Shown: in pieces, positions 50,500 to 59,841 of the stretch | Position numbering within the stretch: position 1 is the stretch's first letter | How the letters are laid out: each line of letters opens with the position of its first letter | Position numbers and translations under genes: made by a program | Notes under the pieces: generated by a model | Database searches by the model: none | What the model was told of the DNA's origin: nothing | Seen by the model: the letters and a program-made list of their open reading frames with translations, nothing else | Source of the DNA: Niabella beijingensis | GTDB taxonomy: Bacteria > Bacteroidota > Bacteroidia > Chitinophagales > Chitinophagaceae | DNA: 64,000 nt | Direction: 5' to 3' | Assembly: GCF_020034665.1 (NCBI RefSeq) | Contig: NZ_JAIQDI010000001.1 | Span: 2,790,001-2,854,000 of the forward strand

Positions 50500-51975
50500 A
50501 TGAAAGCAAGAAGTATTTTCCAGAAAGTAGAGATCCTGATAGCAACCCTGCTGACGGGCTTTTGGATATTCATGTTGGCAACAAACCGGAACTATTCATT
50601 CGAGCGGCACCAGTTTACCGACAATCATATCCCCTACAGTTTTTATACCAATTACCTGCAGCCTAATACGGCAATCGCGCTGCTCAGTTACCTGATATTC
50701 CTGTTCCTTACGCAATACGTGGAAACAAAAACAAAGGGCTTTTTTAAGGTTACATTGCTGATCTGCACCTACCTGCTGCTGGCCGTGGGCCTGTCTGTCT
50801 GTTTTACTTACATCTTTGCCTGGCGGTATGGAGAGAATGGCTATGCCACCGAGCGGGATGTAGTGGTGTCCTTTTTTGTAGAGGGTTTTGCGGTGGCCGC
50901 CATCAGTTTTCTGTTTTACCTGATCTATTATGGACTGAAGGAGCTGCTGTTTAGTCCCTTGCTGAAAAAGAAATTAAAGGAAAGCAATGGATCCCGCATT
51001 CTTTTTATCGGTCTGAGCATCCTGGCCTGGCTCATCATACTCATTATGCTGGCTTCCAATAATGCAGCTCCTTTTGCTGTTATCCTGTGGTCTGTTGTTT
51101 TGCCCTATGCGCTGCTGGTGCTGTACATCCATATTTATGTGCTCATTCCCGGTCTGCCGGTAAAGAGCGCCCGGAGCGGGTACTACCTGTCGCGGATCAT
51201 TCCCATTATCATACTGATCAATTTTATTGCTACGGTTTTCTGTAAGGCAGCAACGAACGGAGGCTCCCCTTTTCTGGGTATCTATGTATTGCTGCTGTTG
51301 TGGACCGGCGCGGTGGTGGTGCCCCTGGCCTGGTGGATCTATAAAAATCAAAAGGAAAAACTGGGGCTGAAGAGCGCACTTGGTTCCTCCCAGGCCAACC
51401 TGAGCTTTCTCCGTTCGCAGATCAATCCGCATTTCCTGTTTAATGCACTGAACACACTTTATGGAACGGCCTTACAGGAAAATGCCGACCGTACCGGGGA
51501 GGGGATCCAGAAACTGGGGGATATGATGCGTTTTATGCTGCATGAAAATGTACAGGACAAGATCCTGCTGCTGCGGGAAGTGGAATACCTGAATAATTAT
51601 ATCGACCTGCAAAAACTGCGCATCGTCAACTCTTCCGATATCATCATCCAGGTAAAGATCGATGAACCCGCATCCGGGCTTCAGATCGCTCCCATGCTGC
51701 TGATCCCTTTTATAGAAAATGCATTCAAGCACGGGATCAGTCTGAAAGAACATTCCTATATTACCATAACACTTCATACGCAGAACAATGTGCTGTATTT
51801 TGATGTGCAGAACAGCATCCACCTGAAACCGGATGGTGATCCCGAAAAACTGAAAAGCGGCATTGGTCTTATGAACGTGAAGGAACGGCTGCAGCTGGAA
51901 TACCCCGACCGGCATGAGCTGGTGATCCGTCAGACTGCCAGGGATTTTTTTGTACACCTGACAATCAATTTATGA
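50500..51975 (+). CDS. LytS-type sensor histidine kinase
   Basis: 491 residues. About seven or eight N-terminal transmembrane segments form the sensor, then the His_kinase domain with the phospho-acceptor in FLRSQINPHFLFNALNTLYG, and the ATPase region (PFIENAFKHG, SGIGLMNVKERLQLEYP). It is the type found with LytTR response regulators. A near-consensus -7 box TAATCTTG lies four bases before the ATG. Its stop overlaps the TlpA gene (ATGATG), and the cognate regulator is two genes on. Confidence 0.9.
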   Translation: MKARSIFQKVEILIATLLTGFWIFMLATNRNYSFERHQFTDNHIPYSFYTNYLQPNTAIALLSYLIFLFLTQYVETKTKGFFKVTLLICTYLLLAVGLSVCFTYIFAWRYGENGYATERDVVVSFFVEGFAVAAISFLFYLIYYGLKELLFSPLLKKKLKESNGSRILFIGLSILAWLIILIMLASNNAAPFAVILWSVVLPYALLVLYIHIYVLIPGLPVKSARSGYYLSRIIPIIILINFIATVFCKAATNGGSPFLGIYVLLLLWTGAVVVPLAWWIYKNQKEKLGLKSALGSSQANLSFLRSQINPHFLFNALNTLYGTALQENADRTGEGIQKLGDMMRFMLHENVQDKILLLREVEYLNNYIDLQKLRIVNSSDIIIQVKIDEPASGLQIAPMLLIPFIENAFKHGISLKEHSYITITLHTQNNVLYFDVQNSIHLKPDGDPEKLKSGIGLMNVKERLQLEYPDRHELVIRQTARDFFVHLTINL

Positions 51976-53477
51976 TGCTGAGAATAATTAAAATGGTAAT
52001 ACTGTTGCTGATCCTTGTGCCGGTACAGGCGCAGTTCCAGCTCAGCGGCCGGATCGAAGGGCTGAAAGACAGCGTGATACGGATACAGGTGCCGTTTGTA
52101 TACGACTTTTTCGCGCAAAGCGGGTTGGAGGTGCCGGTGGGAAAAGACGGCCGGTTTAATTTCCGCTTTCCGCTGGATAAGGAAAAGCTGGTACGGGTAA
52201 TGTATGATAAAGCATCGGTCCTGGTCCTTGCCCGCCCAGGCCAATCGCTGGTTGTGGGCAGGGCCAACACCGGAGCGGGCCTAAAGCCGACCGGAGGCTC
52301 TTTGTTTAAAGAAAATAAAGTGCTGTTTGAGGCGGATCCGCTGGAATACCCAGTGTTTTTAGAAATAGACCCCATCCGGGATTCCCTGGCAAAGTTTGAA
52401 CCAGACATCATTTATGCCCGCTACATTCAGCCCTGGATAAAGCACGCACAGGAAAAGGCAACGGCCATTGAAAAAACCACGATCTCCGGCAGACTAAAGA
52501 AATTATTTATACAGGAGGTCCGTTCTGCTGCCTATTGCAAAGCCAGCGAATTTGCAATGCAGGGCTTTATGAAAAGGGACCAGTTGGCTGCTTTTTATAA
52601 AAGGCTGTATGGGTCGGTTTCTCCAAAATCAACCGTCAGCAATCCCGGCCCTATGTACTACTGGTTTGTTGATTATTACAATGGGTATCTTGAGTCAGAT
52701 GCCATGAATGATCTGAAGGCTTCCGGCAATAAAAAGACAGAACCTCTGAAGTATTATACTGTTAGCCTGGATAGCGGAACGGCCCTTATAAAGCAAAAGG
52801 GGAAGCCCTATATCAATTGGCTGGCCGTAAAAAATACGAACAGCCCTGATATTGCCGAGGCATACCTGGCACAGCAGGTATTTACAAAATACGCCGAGAA
52901 GGATCTGAAATATGCAAGCGTGCTTCTTAAAGAACTGAAAAATACGTATCCGGACAGCAGGTATCACCCTCCATTAAAAAAGAATGTAGGCGAACTGGAA
53001 GTATTACTCGCCCGGAATGAACACAATAAGTCGATACGGATCGTTGATCATTATGAAACCATTACTTCTGTTTTCCCGGTTATTGATTCGTTAAAAGGAA
53101 AGGTCGTTTACCTGGATATATGGGGAACCTGGTGCGGACCCTGCAAACAGGAATTGAAATTTACACCGCAATTGAAGCAGTACTTTAAAGGCAAAGAAGT
53201 GGCCTTCGTATATTTGGATATGGATGACGACGAAAAGGATGCCGCCTGGAAAGAATTTATCAAGGTGAATGAACTCACCGGCATTCATTTGAGAAAGACC
53301 CGGGAGCAAATGGCACCTTTCTGGAAAGAGTTGCTTGAGAACGCAGCGGACAAGAGCGAATACTATCCGCAGTATTTTATTTTTGATAAAAAAGGAAAGC
53401 TGGTAGTGACAAAGGCTGAACGGCCGAGCAGGAAGGAAGTGCTGTATAGACAAATCGAATCTTTTTTGAATCAATAA
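51972..53477 (+). CDS. TlpA-type thioredoxin protein in a two-component operon
   Basis: 501 residues. A signal peptide (MVILLLILVPVQAQ) precedes a DUF4369-like N-terminal domain (LSGRIEGLKDSVIRIQVPFVY), a central helical region, and a C-terminal TlpA/thioredoxin domain with DIWGTWCGPCKQELKFTPQ (CxxC) and VYLDMDDDEKDAAWKEF. Members of this family act as periplasmic thiol-disulfide or methionine-oxidation factors. The gene overlaps the kinase gene by 4 bp and precedes the response regulator by 35 bp, so it is probably part of the same signalling operon. Confidence 0.88.
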   Translation: MMLRIIKMVILLLILVPVQAQFQLSGRIEGLKDSVIRIQVPFVYDFFAQSGLEVPVGKDGRFNFRFPLDKEKLVRVMYDKASVLVLARPGQSLVVGRANTGAGLKPTGGSLFKENKVLFEADPLEYPVFLEIDPIRDSLAKFEPDIIYARYIQPWIKHAQEKATAIEKTTISGRLKKLFIQEVRSAAYCKASEFAMQGFMKRDQLAAFYKRLYGSVSPKSTVSNPGPMYYWFVDYYNGYLESDAMNDLKASGNKKTEPLKYYTVSLDSGTALIKQKGKPYINWLAVKNTNSPDIAEAYLAQQVFTKYAEKDLKYASVLLKELKNTYPDSRYHPPLKKNVGELEVLLARNEHNKSIRIVDHYETITSVFPVIDSLKGKVVYLDIWGTWCGPCKQELKFTPQLKQYFKGKEVAFVYLDMDDDEKDAAWKEFIKVNELTGIHLRKTREQMAPFWKELLENAADKSEYYPQYFIFDKKGKLVVTKAERPSRKEVLYRQIESFLNQ

Positions 53478-53512
53478 TACAATATACTCCTGGACTTAAA
53501 AGAAATTTCCCT

Positions 53513-54175
53513 GTGAATGCAATAGCCATAGACGACGAACCCATAGCGCTGGAAGTGATCAAAACCCTTTCGGCCAAAGTGCCCTTTATCAAACTGGAGG
53601 GTGTATTTACCAATGCATTTGAAGCGATCGATTATCTGCAAAAAAATAAAATTGACCTGATCTTCCTGGATATTAAAATGCCGGATATCAGTGGTATTGA
53701 ACTGTCCAGAAGCCTGGCAAACCCGCCGATGATCATCTTTACCACCGCTTATACAGAGCATGCGGTAGAAGGATTTGAATTGAATGCCGTCGACTACCTG
53801 CTGAAACCCTTTTCCCTCGTCCGGTTTATAAAGGCCTGTACCAAGGCGCAGGAACTTTTCTCGCTTAAGAACAGTAAAACACAGGAGGTGGATGCCGTCT
53901 TCCTAAAAGACGGTTACGAACAGGTGCGGGTAATGCTGGATGAGATCCTTTATATAGAAGCCGCAGGCAACTACCTGAACGTGGTTTTGAAAAATAAAAA
54001 GATCATGACCCGCATTACCATCAATGATATGATGCAACTGCTGCCGGCCGAACGATTTACGCGGATTCACCGTAGTTATATCGTGGCCCGGGATAAGGTG
54101 ACCCGCTTTAATAAACAATCCGTATTTATCGACCTGCTGGAGTTTCCCATTGGCAACAGCTATCAGTTTGCTTAA
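53513..54175 (+). CDS. LytTR-family response regulator
   Basis: 220 residues starting with GTG. Receiver domain: AIDDEPIALE acidic pair, phospho-Asp in FLDIKMPDISG, Thr in IFTTAYTEHA and Lys in LLKPF. The C-terminal LytTR DNA-binding domain contains ILYIEAAGNYLNVVLKNKK and FTRIHRSYIVARDKV. It binds direct repeats in promoters and is the partner of the histidine kinase two genes upstream. No ATG gives a receiver-domain start, so GTG 53513 is chosen. Confidence 0.9.
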   Translation: MNAIAIDDEPIALEVIKTLSAKVPFIKLEGVFTNAFEAIDYLQKNKIDLIFLDIKMPDISGIELSRSLANPPMIIFTTAYTEHAVEGFELNAVDYLLKPFSLVRFIKACTKAQELFSLKNSKTQEVDAVFLKDGYEQVRVMLDEILYIEAAGNYLNVVLKNKKIMTRITINDMMQLLPAERFTRIHRSYIVARDKVTRFNKQSVFIDLLEFPIGNSYQFA

Positions 54176-54185
54176 AACCATTTTT

Positions 54186-55514
54186 ATGAGATATCCCGCT
54201 TTAACGATCCTCGTTCTTTTTTTATACATCCTCCGGTTGCCGGCCCAGGAGTTCGACAGGGGAAAGCTGGATGCTTATTTTGACACGCTGGGCGCAAACC
54301 ACCTGTTTATGGGAAGTGTAATGCTTGCCCGGAACGGAACGCCTGTTTATAAACGATCCGTCGGATACCGGAATGTAAAAACCGGTGCGAAGAATAACGA
54401 CAGCACCCTGTATCACATCGGATCGATCAGCAAAACATTTACCGCTGCCCTGGTATTAAAAGCTGCCGAGGCCGGGTTAGTGGACACCGGTGCAACCATA
54501 GCGAAATTTTTTCCGGAAATAAAGAACAGCGACCGGATAACTATTGCACAGCTGCTGCGCCACCGGAGCGGTATTGCTAATTTTACAAGCAGCCCATCAT
54601 ACCGGTTATGGAGCACCAAACCCTGCACCGGCAAGCAATTGCTCGACACCATTATTGCAGGCGGGAGCGATTTTGAACCAGGCAGTAAAATGGCATACAG
54701 CAACTCTAATTACGTGCTGCTGACATTTATTCTTGAGAACATATATCATCAGTCTTACGCAGGGATCCTGGAAAAACAGATCATCAGCCCGTTGAAACTG
54801 GAACGTACCGTTTTTGGTGGCAAGATCGATGATGCCCGTAATGATGCGCATTCTTATTCCTATAAAGAGGGCTGGCAGCCGGAGCCCGAAACCGATCTGT
54901 CGATCCCGCTGGGCGCCGGTGCCATCAAAAGCACACCTGCTGACCTGAGCAGGCTGGTGCATGCTTTGTTTGGAGGCAATCTGGTTTCACCGGCAACGCT
55001 TTCCCGGATGCAGACCGCGCAGGACGGGGCCGGCATAGGAATGTTTCCCATGACCCTGGCAGAGAAAAAAGGCTGGGGGCATACCGGCGGCATCGATGGC
55101 TTCCGGTCGGTTTATGTTTATTTTCCGGAAGATGCTGTTTGCCTGGCAGTTTTTGCCAATGGAGATAACTATAATCTGAATACGGTTGCGGCTGCTGCGG
55201 TAAAAGCTTTTTACAATCTTCCGTTTGAAATTCCTGAGTTCTCTGTATTTCCGGTAACAGAAGCGGAGCTGAAACCCTATACCGGTAATTATACTTCAGC
55301 GGAAGTGCCATTAAAGATCACGATCAGCACAGCGGGGAATGTATTGCAGGCACACCCGACAAATCAGCCGGTATATACGATGCGGACTATCGCAAAAAAT
55401 AAATTCCGTCATGATCCAACCAATGTGGAGCTTGAGTTCAATACAACAGACGGCACCATGATACTGCTGCAGAACGGGCACAAGGTGACGTTTAAGAAAG
55501 AAATCCAGCTTTAA
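54186..55514 (+). CDS. Serine hydrolase (class C beta-lactamase/DD-peptidase fold)
   Basis: 442 residues with a signal peptide (MRYPALTILVLFLYILRLPAQ). The catalytic triad motifs are SxxK in GSISKTFTAAL, YxN in YSNSNY, and HTG in GHTGGIDGFRS. A C-terminal domain of about 110 residues (YTGNYTSAEVPLKITIS) follows, as in beta-lactamase-related esterases and D-aminopeptidases. It is probably periplasmic and acts on peptidoglycan fragments or peptides. It starts 10 bp after the response regulator and may be a target or part of its operon. Confidence 0.88.
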   Translation: MRYPALTILVLFLYILRLPAQEFDRGKLDAYFDTLGANHLFMGSVMLARNGTPVYKRSVGYRNVKTGAKNNDSTLYHIGSISKTFTAALVLKAAEAGLVDTGATIAKFFPEIKNSDRITIAQLLRHRSGIANFTSSPSYRLWSTKPCTGKQLLDTIIAGGSDFEPGSKMAYSNSNYVLLTFILENIYHQSYAGILEKQIISPLKLERTVFGGKIDDARNDAHSYSYKEGWQPEPETDLSIPLGAGAIKSTPADLSRLVHALFGGNLVSPATLSRMQTAQDGAGIGMFPMTLAEKKGWGHTGGIDGFRSVYVYFPEDAVCLAVFANGDNYNLNTVAAAAVKAFYNLPFEIPEFSVFPVTEAELKPYTGNYTSAEVPLKITISTAGNVLQAHPTNQPVYTMRTIAKNKFRHDPTNVELEFNTTDGTMILLQNGHKVTFKKEIQL

Positions 55515-55545
55515 TTATTTTACGTACAGCTGATCGCTTTTTTCT

Positions 55546-55553
55546 TAAGTTTG
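55546..55553 (+). promoter_or_regulatory. -7 promoter box before the membrane-protein gene
   Basis: TAAGTTTG, exact TAnnTTTG, 21 bases before the ATG at 55575. No clear -33 element. Confidence 0.4.
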
Positions 55554-55574
55554 CTCCTGCTAAAGCAACTGTTT

Positions 55575-56537
55575 ATGAAAAAACTAAATGTAGCGTATGT
55601 GTTAAAAAAGGCCAGCCGGATGATTTTTGGGATCTGTATGGCATTTTTTGTCGTTTGTATGGTTCTGATTCTTCTTGCCGATAATTATCAATGGCCCGCA
55701 TCTGTCGCCATCGTGTTATTATTGCCTCTTTTTGCCACGCTTGTTATAGGGTCCTATGTTGTTAACAAATGGCGGATCTGGGCCTATGAAAATGTAGATG
55801 ACCTGGAGGAGCTGATCCGGCGGGCGTCATCAAAAGTGGTGATCGGGAAAAAAGAACTACCGGGAAAATGGGCAGTGATTTCTGCCGGTGACCGGCAAAG
55901 GCTTAATGACCTGCTGGCATATCGCAGGAATACCGGTCAACTGCTGATACCGCAGGAAGATGATCCGTTGTTTCCTGATGAGCTGATTGTGAAAGGGGCA
56001 AAACGCCATTACCTGACAATGTTCCTCCTGTTTGCTGCAAGTATTCCTGTAATGCTGCAAATGCGTTACGAAAAAACAGGTACTATAGAGATTGATTCAG
56101 GCCTGGTGATCGTCGTATTGCTACTGTCAGGCATAAGTTTATGCAGTCTGTATAAATTCTTTTTCCCAACGATCCGCTTTACCTTATCCCCCCAGGGGTT
56201 CTGGAATAAAGAAAGGGGATTTATTCCCTGGGACACGGTGGATCAGGTTTATATGGATGACAGCGACCCTGTTGAAGCCGGCTTATCCCGGAAGGGGGCA
56301 GAGGAATTCCTGGTTATTTGTTTAACTGCAATTAGTGCCGGGGCTCCCGGTGAGGAAATAAAGACATCCTTAAAGAACAGCAGTGTCAAAAGCCCTGATC
56401 TCGAAAATGCACTAAAAATCTATTTGCTACGTTTTAACAAAACAACCCGCACGAAACTATTGTTTGGTAAAAAATCTGCCAGAAAGTCGATGACTGCGAA
56501 TGAACAGGCACCAGATGCCGTGTATTCAAAATATTAG
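55575..56537 (+). CDS. Membrane protein, unknown
   Basis: 320 residues. Two N-terminal membrane spans (MIFGICMAFFVVCMVLILLA; VAIVLLLPLFATLVIGSYVV), a soluble segment, then two more spans (YLTMFLLFAASIPVMLQ; IVVLLLSGISLCSLYKFFF). A C-terminal domain resembles a PH-like or STM3941-type fold (FTLSPQGFWNKERGFIPWDTVDQVYMD). Function unknown. The ATG at 55575 is preferred over an upstream TTG. It ends with a 4-bp overlap with the convergent M16 peptidase gene. Confidence 0.75.
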   Translation: MKKLNVAYVLKKASRMIFGICMAFFVVCMVLILLADNYQWPASVAIVLLLPLFATLVIGSYVVNKWRIWAYENVDDLEELIRRASSKVVIGKKELPGKWAVISAGDRQRLNDLLAYRRNTGQLLIPQEDDPLFPDELIVKGAKRHYLTMFLLFAASIPVMLQMRYEKTGTIEIDSGLVIVVLLLSGISLCSLYKFFFPTIRFTLSPQGFWNKERGFIPWDTVDQVYMDDSDPVEAGLSRKGAEEFLVICLTAISAGAPGEEIKTSLKNSSVKSPDLENALKIYLLRFNKTTRTKLLFGKKSARKSMTANEQAPDAVYSKY

Positions 56538-57772
56538 TCCTGCGAATGGTAATATAAGGTACTGCTGTTCTCTTCCCGAAAGATCTTTTTCGCCGTTTCC
56601 CGGATATCGTTTGTGGTTACCGCCCCATACCGGTCCAGCTCGGTATTCATCATACCGGCGTCACCCAGCAGTTCGTAGAAGGCCAGGCTGTTGGCGCGGT
56701 TCAGGAGGCTCATGTCCTCAAAGGCCATGATGCTTTCTGTTTTATTCTTTACTTTCTGCAATTCTGATTCCGGAACGGGGGTCTCTTTTAAAAGCCGGAG
56801 CACTTCTTCTACAGCGGCTTCTGCCCTTTTCATATCGACACCCTTCACCAGCTTCCCTTCGATGCAGATAATGCCCGGGTCGATGCTGCCCATATGATAA
56901 CACTGGATGTTTACAAAAAGCTGCAGTTCTTTTACCAGTTTTTCAAACAGCCGGGAGGATTCGCCTCCGCCAAGGATATCGGTTAAAAGGTCTGCCACAT
57001 AATATTCAGCACTCAGACGGTTGCCCATGTGCCAGCATTTGTAAAATGCATCTAACGGAACAGCGGCCGTAATTGTTTCTTTTCGTGCTTCGGTTTGCAG
57101 CTGTTCTGCCGGAAGCTGTCTGCCTACGGGTTCCCCCGCCGGGATATCACCAAACCATTTTTCAGTCAGGGCCTTTACTTCTTCAGTAGTAATGTTGCCG
57201 GCGATCACCATTACAGCCTTATTGGGTCGGTAGTGTTTGAAAAAGAAATCCTTCACGTCCTGAAGCCGGGCATTTTCGATATGTGAAAGCTCTTTGCCGA
57301 TGGTCATCCAGCGGTAGGGATGATTCTTATAAGCCAGCTCACGTAATTTGAACCAGGCATCCCCGTAGGGTTTTTCCAGATAATGTTCCTTGAACTCTTC
57401 GCATACCACTTTCCGCTGTACCTCAAGACTTTTTTCACTGAATGCCAGGGAAAGCATACGGTCGCTCTCCAGCCAGAATGCCGTTTCTATATTTTCCTTC
57501 GGGATCTGGATATAATAGTTGGTAAGATCATTACTGGTATAGGCATTGTTTTCGCCGCCCGCCAGCTGTAATGGCTCGTCGTATTCGGGAATGTTCACCG
57601 ACCCGCCAAACATCAGGTGTTCAAACAGGTGTGCAAAGCCCGTTTGCTCCGGCACTTCATCCCTGGCGCCCACATCATACAAAATGTTCATTACCACAGT
57701 GGGTGTTGCAGTATCCTGGTGTACGATCACCCGTAACCCGTTCTCTAAAGTAAATCTGTCAAACCGTATCAT
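56534..57772 (-). CDS. M16-family zinc peptidase
   Basis: 412 residues. The inverted zinc motif HxxEH is in FAHLFEHLMFGGS, with the third ligand in CEEFKEHYLEKP; the N-terminal start FTLENGLRVIVHQD is the family norm. LGGGESSRLFEKLV near the middle is the inactive half's marker. A single 412-residue unit is one (active) half of the pitrilysin fold, so it may pair with a homologue or dimerise. No signal peptide is seen, so it is probably cytosolic. Confidence 0.92.
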   Translation of the reverse strand: MIRFDRFTLENGLRVIVHQDTATPTVVMNILYDVGARDEVPEQTGFAHLFEHLMFGGSVNIPEYDEPLQLAGGENNAYTSNDLTNYYIQIPKENIETAFWLESDRMLSLAFSEKSLEVQRKVVCEEFKEHYLEKPYGDAWFKLRELAYKNHPYRWMTIGKELSHIENARLQDVKDFFFKHYRPNKAVMVIAGNITTEEVKALTEKWFGDIPAGEPVGRQLPAEQLQTEARKETITAAVPLDAFYKCWHMGNRLSAEYYVADLLTDILGGGESSRLFEKLVKELQLFVNIQCYHMGSIDPGIICIEGKLVKGVDMKRAEAAVEEVLRLLKETPVPESELQKVKNKTESIMAFEDMSLLNRANSLAFYELLGDAGMMNTELDRYGAVTTNDIRETAKKIFREENSSTLYYHSQD

Positions 57773-57822
57773 TCAGCGAAAGTAAGATGAATTCTGTTTC
57801 CGGTAGCAGCCGGCAAATAAAA

Positions 57823-57847
57823 AGCCGCCTCCTTTTGAGAGACGGCT
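57823..57847 (-). terminator. Terminator after the DUF937-OmpA gene
   Basis: AGCCG plus CTC pairing with GAG and CGGCT, with small mismatches. On the minus strand a T-run follows. Confidence 0.7.
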
Positions 57848-57868
57848 GTATTCAGGGTTTACATATAA

Positions 57869-59152
57869 TTATTTTTTGAGGAGCCGTACGGAGGTCCTCC
57901 GGTCGGCTGCGCGTGCTTCATCCGAAGCATTCTCATCCACCTGGGCCAGTTTTTCACCATAGCCTTCTGCTTCCGGTACCTGGGCGCCTACGCCGGCGGC
58001 CTTCAATGCAGCCTGTACGGCTTTTGCCCTGCCGTCGGAAAGTTTCAGGTTGGCGGCATCATCACCTTTTTTATCGGTGTAGCCACCCACCTTCATCTTC
58101 ACATCAGGGAAGGCTTTCAGGATAGCTGCTATATTATCCAACTGGCGTTTGGAAGAATCGGTCAGTTTTGTGGTGCCAAAATCAAAGTTCAGGTCATCAA
58201 AATTGAACCATTTTTCTTTTAACGTACTGTCGGTGGCGTTTTTGTAGGCATCCGACTGGATGAACTGGATCAGCTGGTCCTCAATACCACCGGGGTATGC
58301 CTGTAGCTTTGTGCCGTTGGGCAGTACTACTTCTGCCAGCGTCCTGGTGGCGGGGGCGGGTGTTTCGGGTACAGCTGTACTGGTGTCTACAGGAGCAACA
58401 GCTGAAGTATCCGTACCGGTTCCTGTTGTGGACGGATTGTTGCAGCCTTTTCCAAGGAAGTACCACAACGCAAGAGCGATTACCGCCAGCAGCAAAAGTG
58501 GCAGCAGCCATTTGGCGCCGCCTCCTGCTTTCCGGGCGGTGTCTTCTGCATAGTTATAGGTTGAAGCAGCGGCCTCCTGAACGTTGGAAACGGTCTGATG
58601 AACACCATCACTGATGGAATTCAGTCCCAGTGCGGCTCCCAGGGAACTCAGTCCAGAGGGCAGTGCCCCAAGGATATTGTTCTTCTGGCTGCCCAGTAAG
58701 CTGGAAAAGCCGCTCGCGTTCAGATTATTTTCGGTAGCATGTTTACCCAGTAGTCCCAGTACCAGGGGTACGATCATGCTGATCAATGAGCCGGAAGACG
58801 AGGATTTTATTCCGGCAAAATTGGAAATGGTGTCGATAACGCTATTTGTTTTATCCCCAAGCAGCCCCTTAAAAAGACCGGTGCCTTTTGAAAGGATATC
58901 CGCATTCCCGAAAAGGGAACCAGAATTGCTGAGTATGCCACTGTTAAAAAAGCCCTTGGCAGAATCCAGCACTTCGGATGCTCCCTGCTCACCGGATGAG
59001 GCTTTGGAAGCAAATAAACCCAGGACTGCTGGAATGATCCCGGAAACGGCGTTGGAAACGTTTCCTTCGCTTTCGTTCAAAAAGGAGCCGGCTTTTGCAA
59101 TCAAATCTTGTGAAACATAGTTCTTAACAAGATCTACAATGTTGATTGACAT
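57869..59152 (-). CDS. DUF937-OmpA fusion protein
   Basis: 427 residues. The N-terminal half is a DUF937/YidB-like Gly/Ser-rich helical domain (SFLNESEGNVSNAVSGIIPAVLGLFASKASS and repeats of the GLFGN/GLLG type). A transmembrane helix (WLLPLLLLAVIALALWYFLGKG) at about residues 210-230 is next, then a Thr/Pro/Ala-rich linker. The C-terminal OmpA domain has NLKLSDGRAKAVQAALK with GYTDKKGD and the RRTSVRLL end. The protein probably spans the inner membrane and binds peptidoglycan in the periplasm. Such fusions are known in Bacteroidota. Confidence 0.88.
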   Translation of the reverse strand: MSINIVDLVKNYVSQDLIAKAGSFLNESEGNVSNAVSGIIPAVLGLFASKASSGEQGASEVLDSAKGFFNSGILSNSGSLFGNADILSKGTGLFKGLLGDKTNSVIDTISNFAGIKSSSSGSLISMIVPLVLGLLGKHATENNLNASGFSSLLGSQKNNILGALPSGLSSLGAALGLNSISDGVHQTVSNVQEAAASTYNYAEDTARKAGGGAKWLLPLLLLAVIALALWYFLGKGCNNPSTTGTGTDTSAVAPVDTSTAVPETPAPATRTLAEVVLPNGTKLQAYPGGIEDQLIQFIQSDAYKNATDSTLKEKWFNFDDLNFDFGTTKLTDSSKRQLDNIAAILKAFPDVKMKVGGYTDKKGDDAANLKLSDGRAKAVQAALKAAGVGAQVPEAEGYGEKLAQVDENASDEARAADRRTSVRLLKK

Positions 59153-59369
59153 AGTTTGAGTTTTTTAGTTTGATTAAAAGACAGCGCATTTTGGTGGCGC
59201 CATTCAATTCTATCTAAAAATATGCCACTTTTATAAAAAACTTAAAATGAGGCATCTAAGAAAGAGAACATATAAGTAAAATCCGGAATTCTGTTAAAAA
59301 AGACCCGCGCAGCCAAAAACCGTACAACGGGAAGAATCCTTTATCTTTCAATCATCAAATCTCAATAAC
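59153..59369. other. Intergenic DNA between divergent genes
   Basis: Upstream region of the DUF937-OmpA gene (minus) and of the 130-aa protein (plus). AT-rich; no clear TAnnTTTG box could be assigned. Nothing else is recognised. Confidence 0.4.
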
Positions 59370-59762
59370 ATGAAAAAGCGCTTTTTTTTGATCCCCGGAA
59401 TGGCACTCCTGTTAATGGCGCTGGCACCGCAACCTCAAAACCCGTTACTGGGCATCTGGGAGCTTCAGATGGAGGGGGCATCTACAGGACTGCTGAAGCA
59501 GTTTAATGCGGATGGCACCACAATAAACATTGGTCTCGGGGATGAGGGCTTTGGAATCTCGCTGGAGGGGACCTATGAACTGCGTCCATCCGGAAGGTAT
59601 GTGGAAAAGACGATCCGCTCTTCTTTCGGCGAACAGAATGGTACGCAAAAGCTGGTACAATACCGGCTTGCCGGCGACAGCCTCCTGCATCTTTCGTATA
59701 AGGTTGAGGGGAAGTCCTTCACCGAGGAATATAAAAAACTGAAGCTGATTGGCGGTCAGTGA
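59370..59762 (+). CDS. Small secreted lipocalin-like protein
   Basis: 130 residues with a signal peptide (FFLIPGMALLLMALAP). The mature part starts NPLLGIWELQMEGAST and has FNADGTTINIGLGDEGFGISLEGTYELRPSGRYVEKT, which resembles a lipocalin-like (DUF4488-type) strand arrangement. It lacks known catalytic residues. It is followed by a very strong bidirectional terminator. Function unknown. Confidence 0.72.
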   Translation: MKKRFFLIPGMALLLMALAPQPQNPLLGIWELQMEGASTGLLKQFNADGTTINIGLGDEGFGISLEGTYELRPSGRYVEKTIRSSFGEQNGTQKLVQYRLAGDSLLHLSYKVEGKSFTEEYKKLKLIGGQ

Positions 59763-59776
59763 TTGAAACCAGACAG

Positions 59777-59815
59777 AAAAGCCGAATAAAAGGCAGGGTC
59801 TTTTATTCGGCTTTT
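59777..59815 (+). terminator. Bidirectional terminator
   Basis: Perfect 16-bp stem AAAAGCCGAATAAAAG/CTTTTATTCGGCTTTT with a 7-nt loop, between the lipocalin-like gene and convergent leuS. Confidence 0.9.
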
Positions 59816-59841
59816 AATGATCCGTCTTTGCGCGGCTGTTA

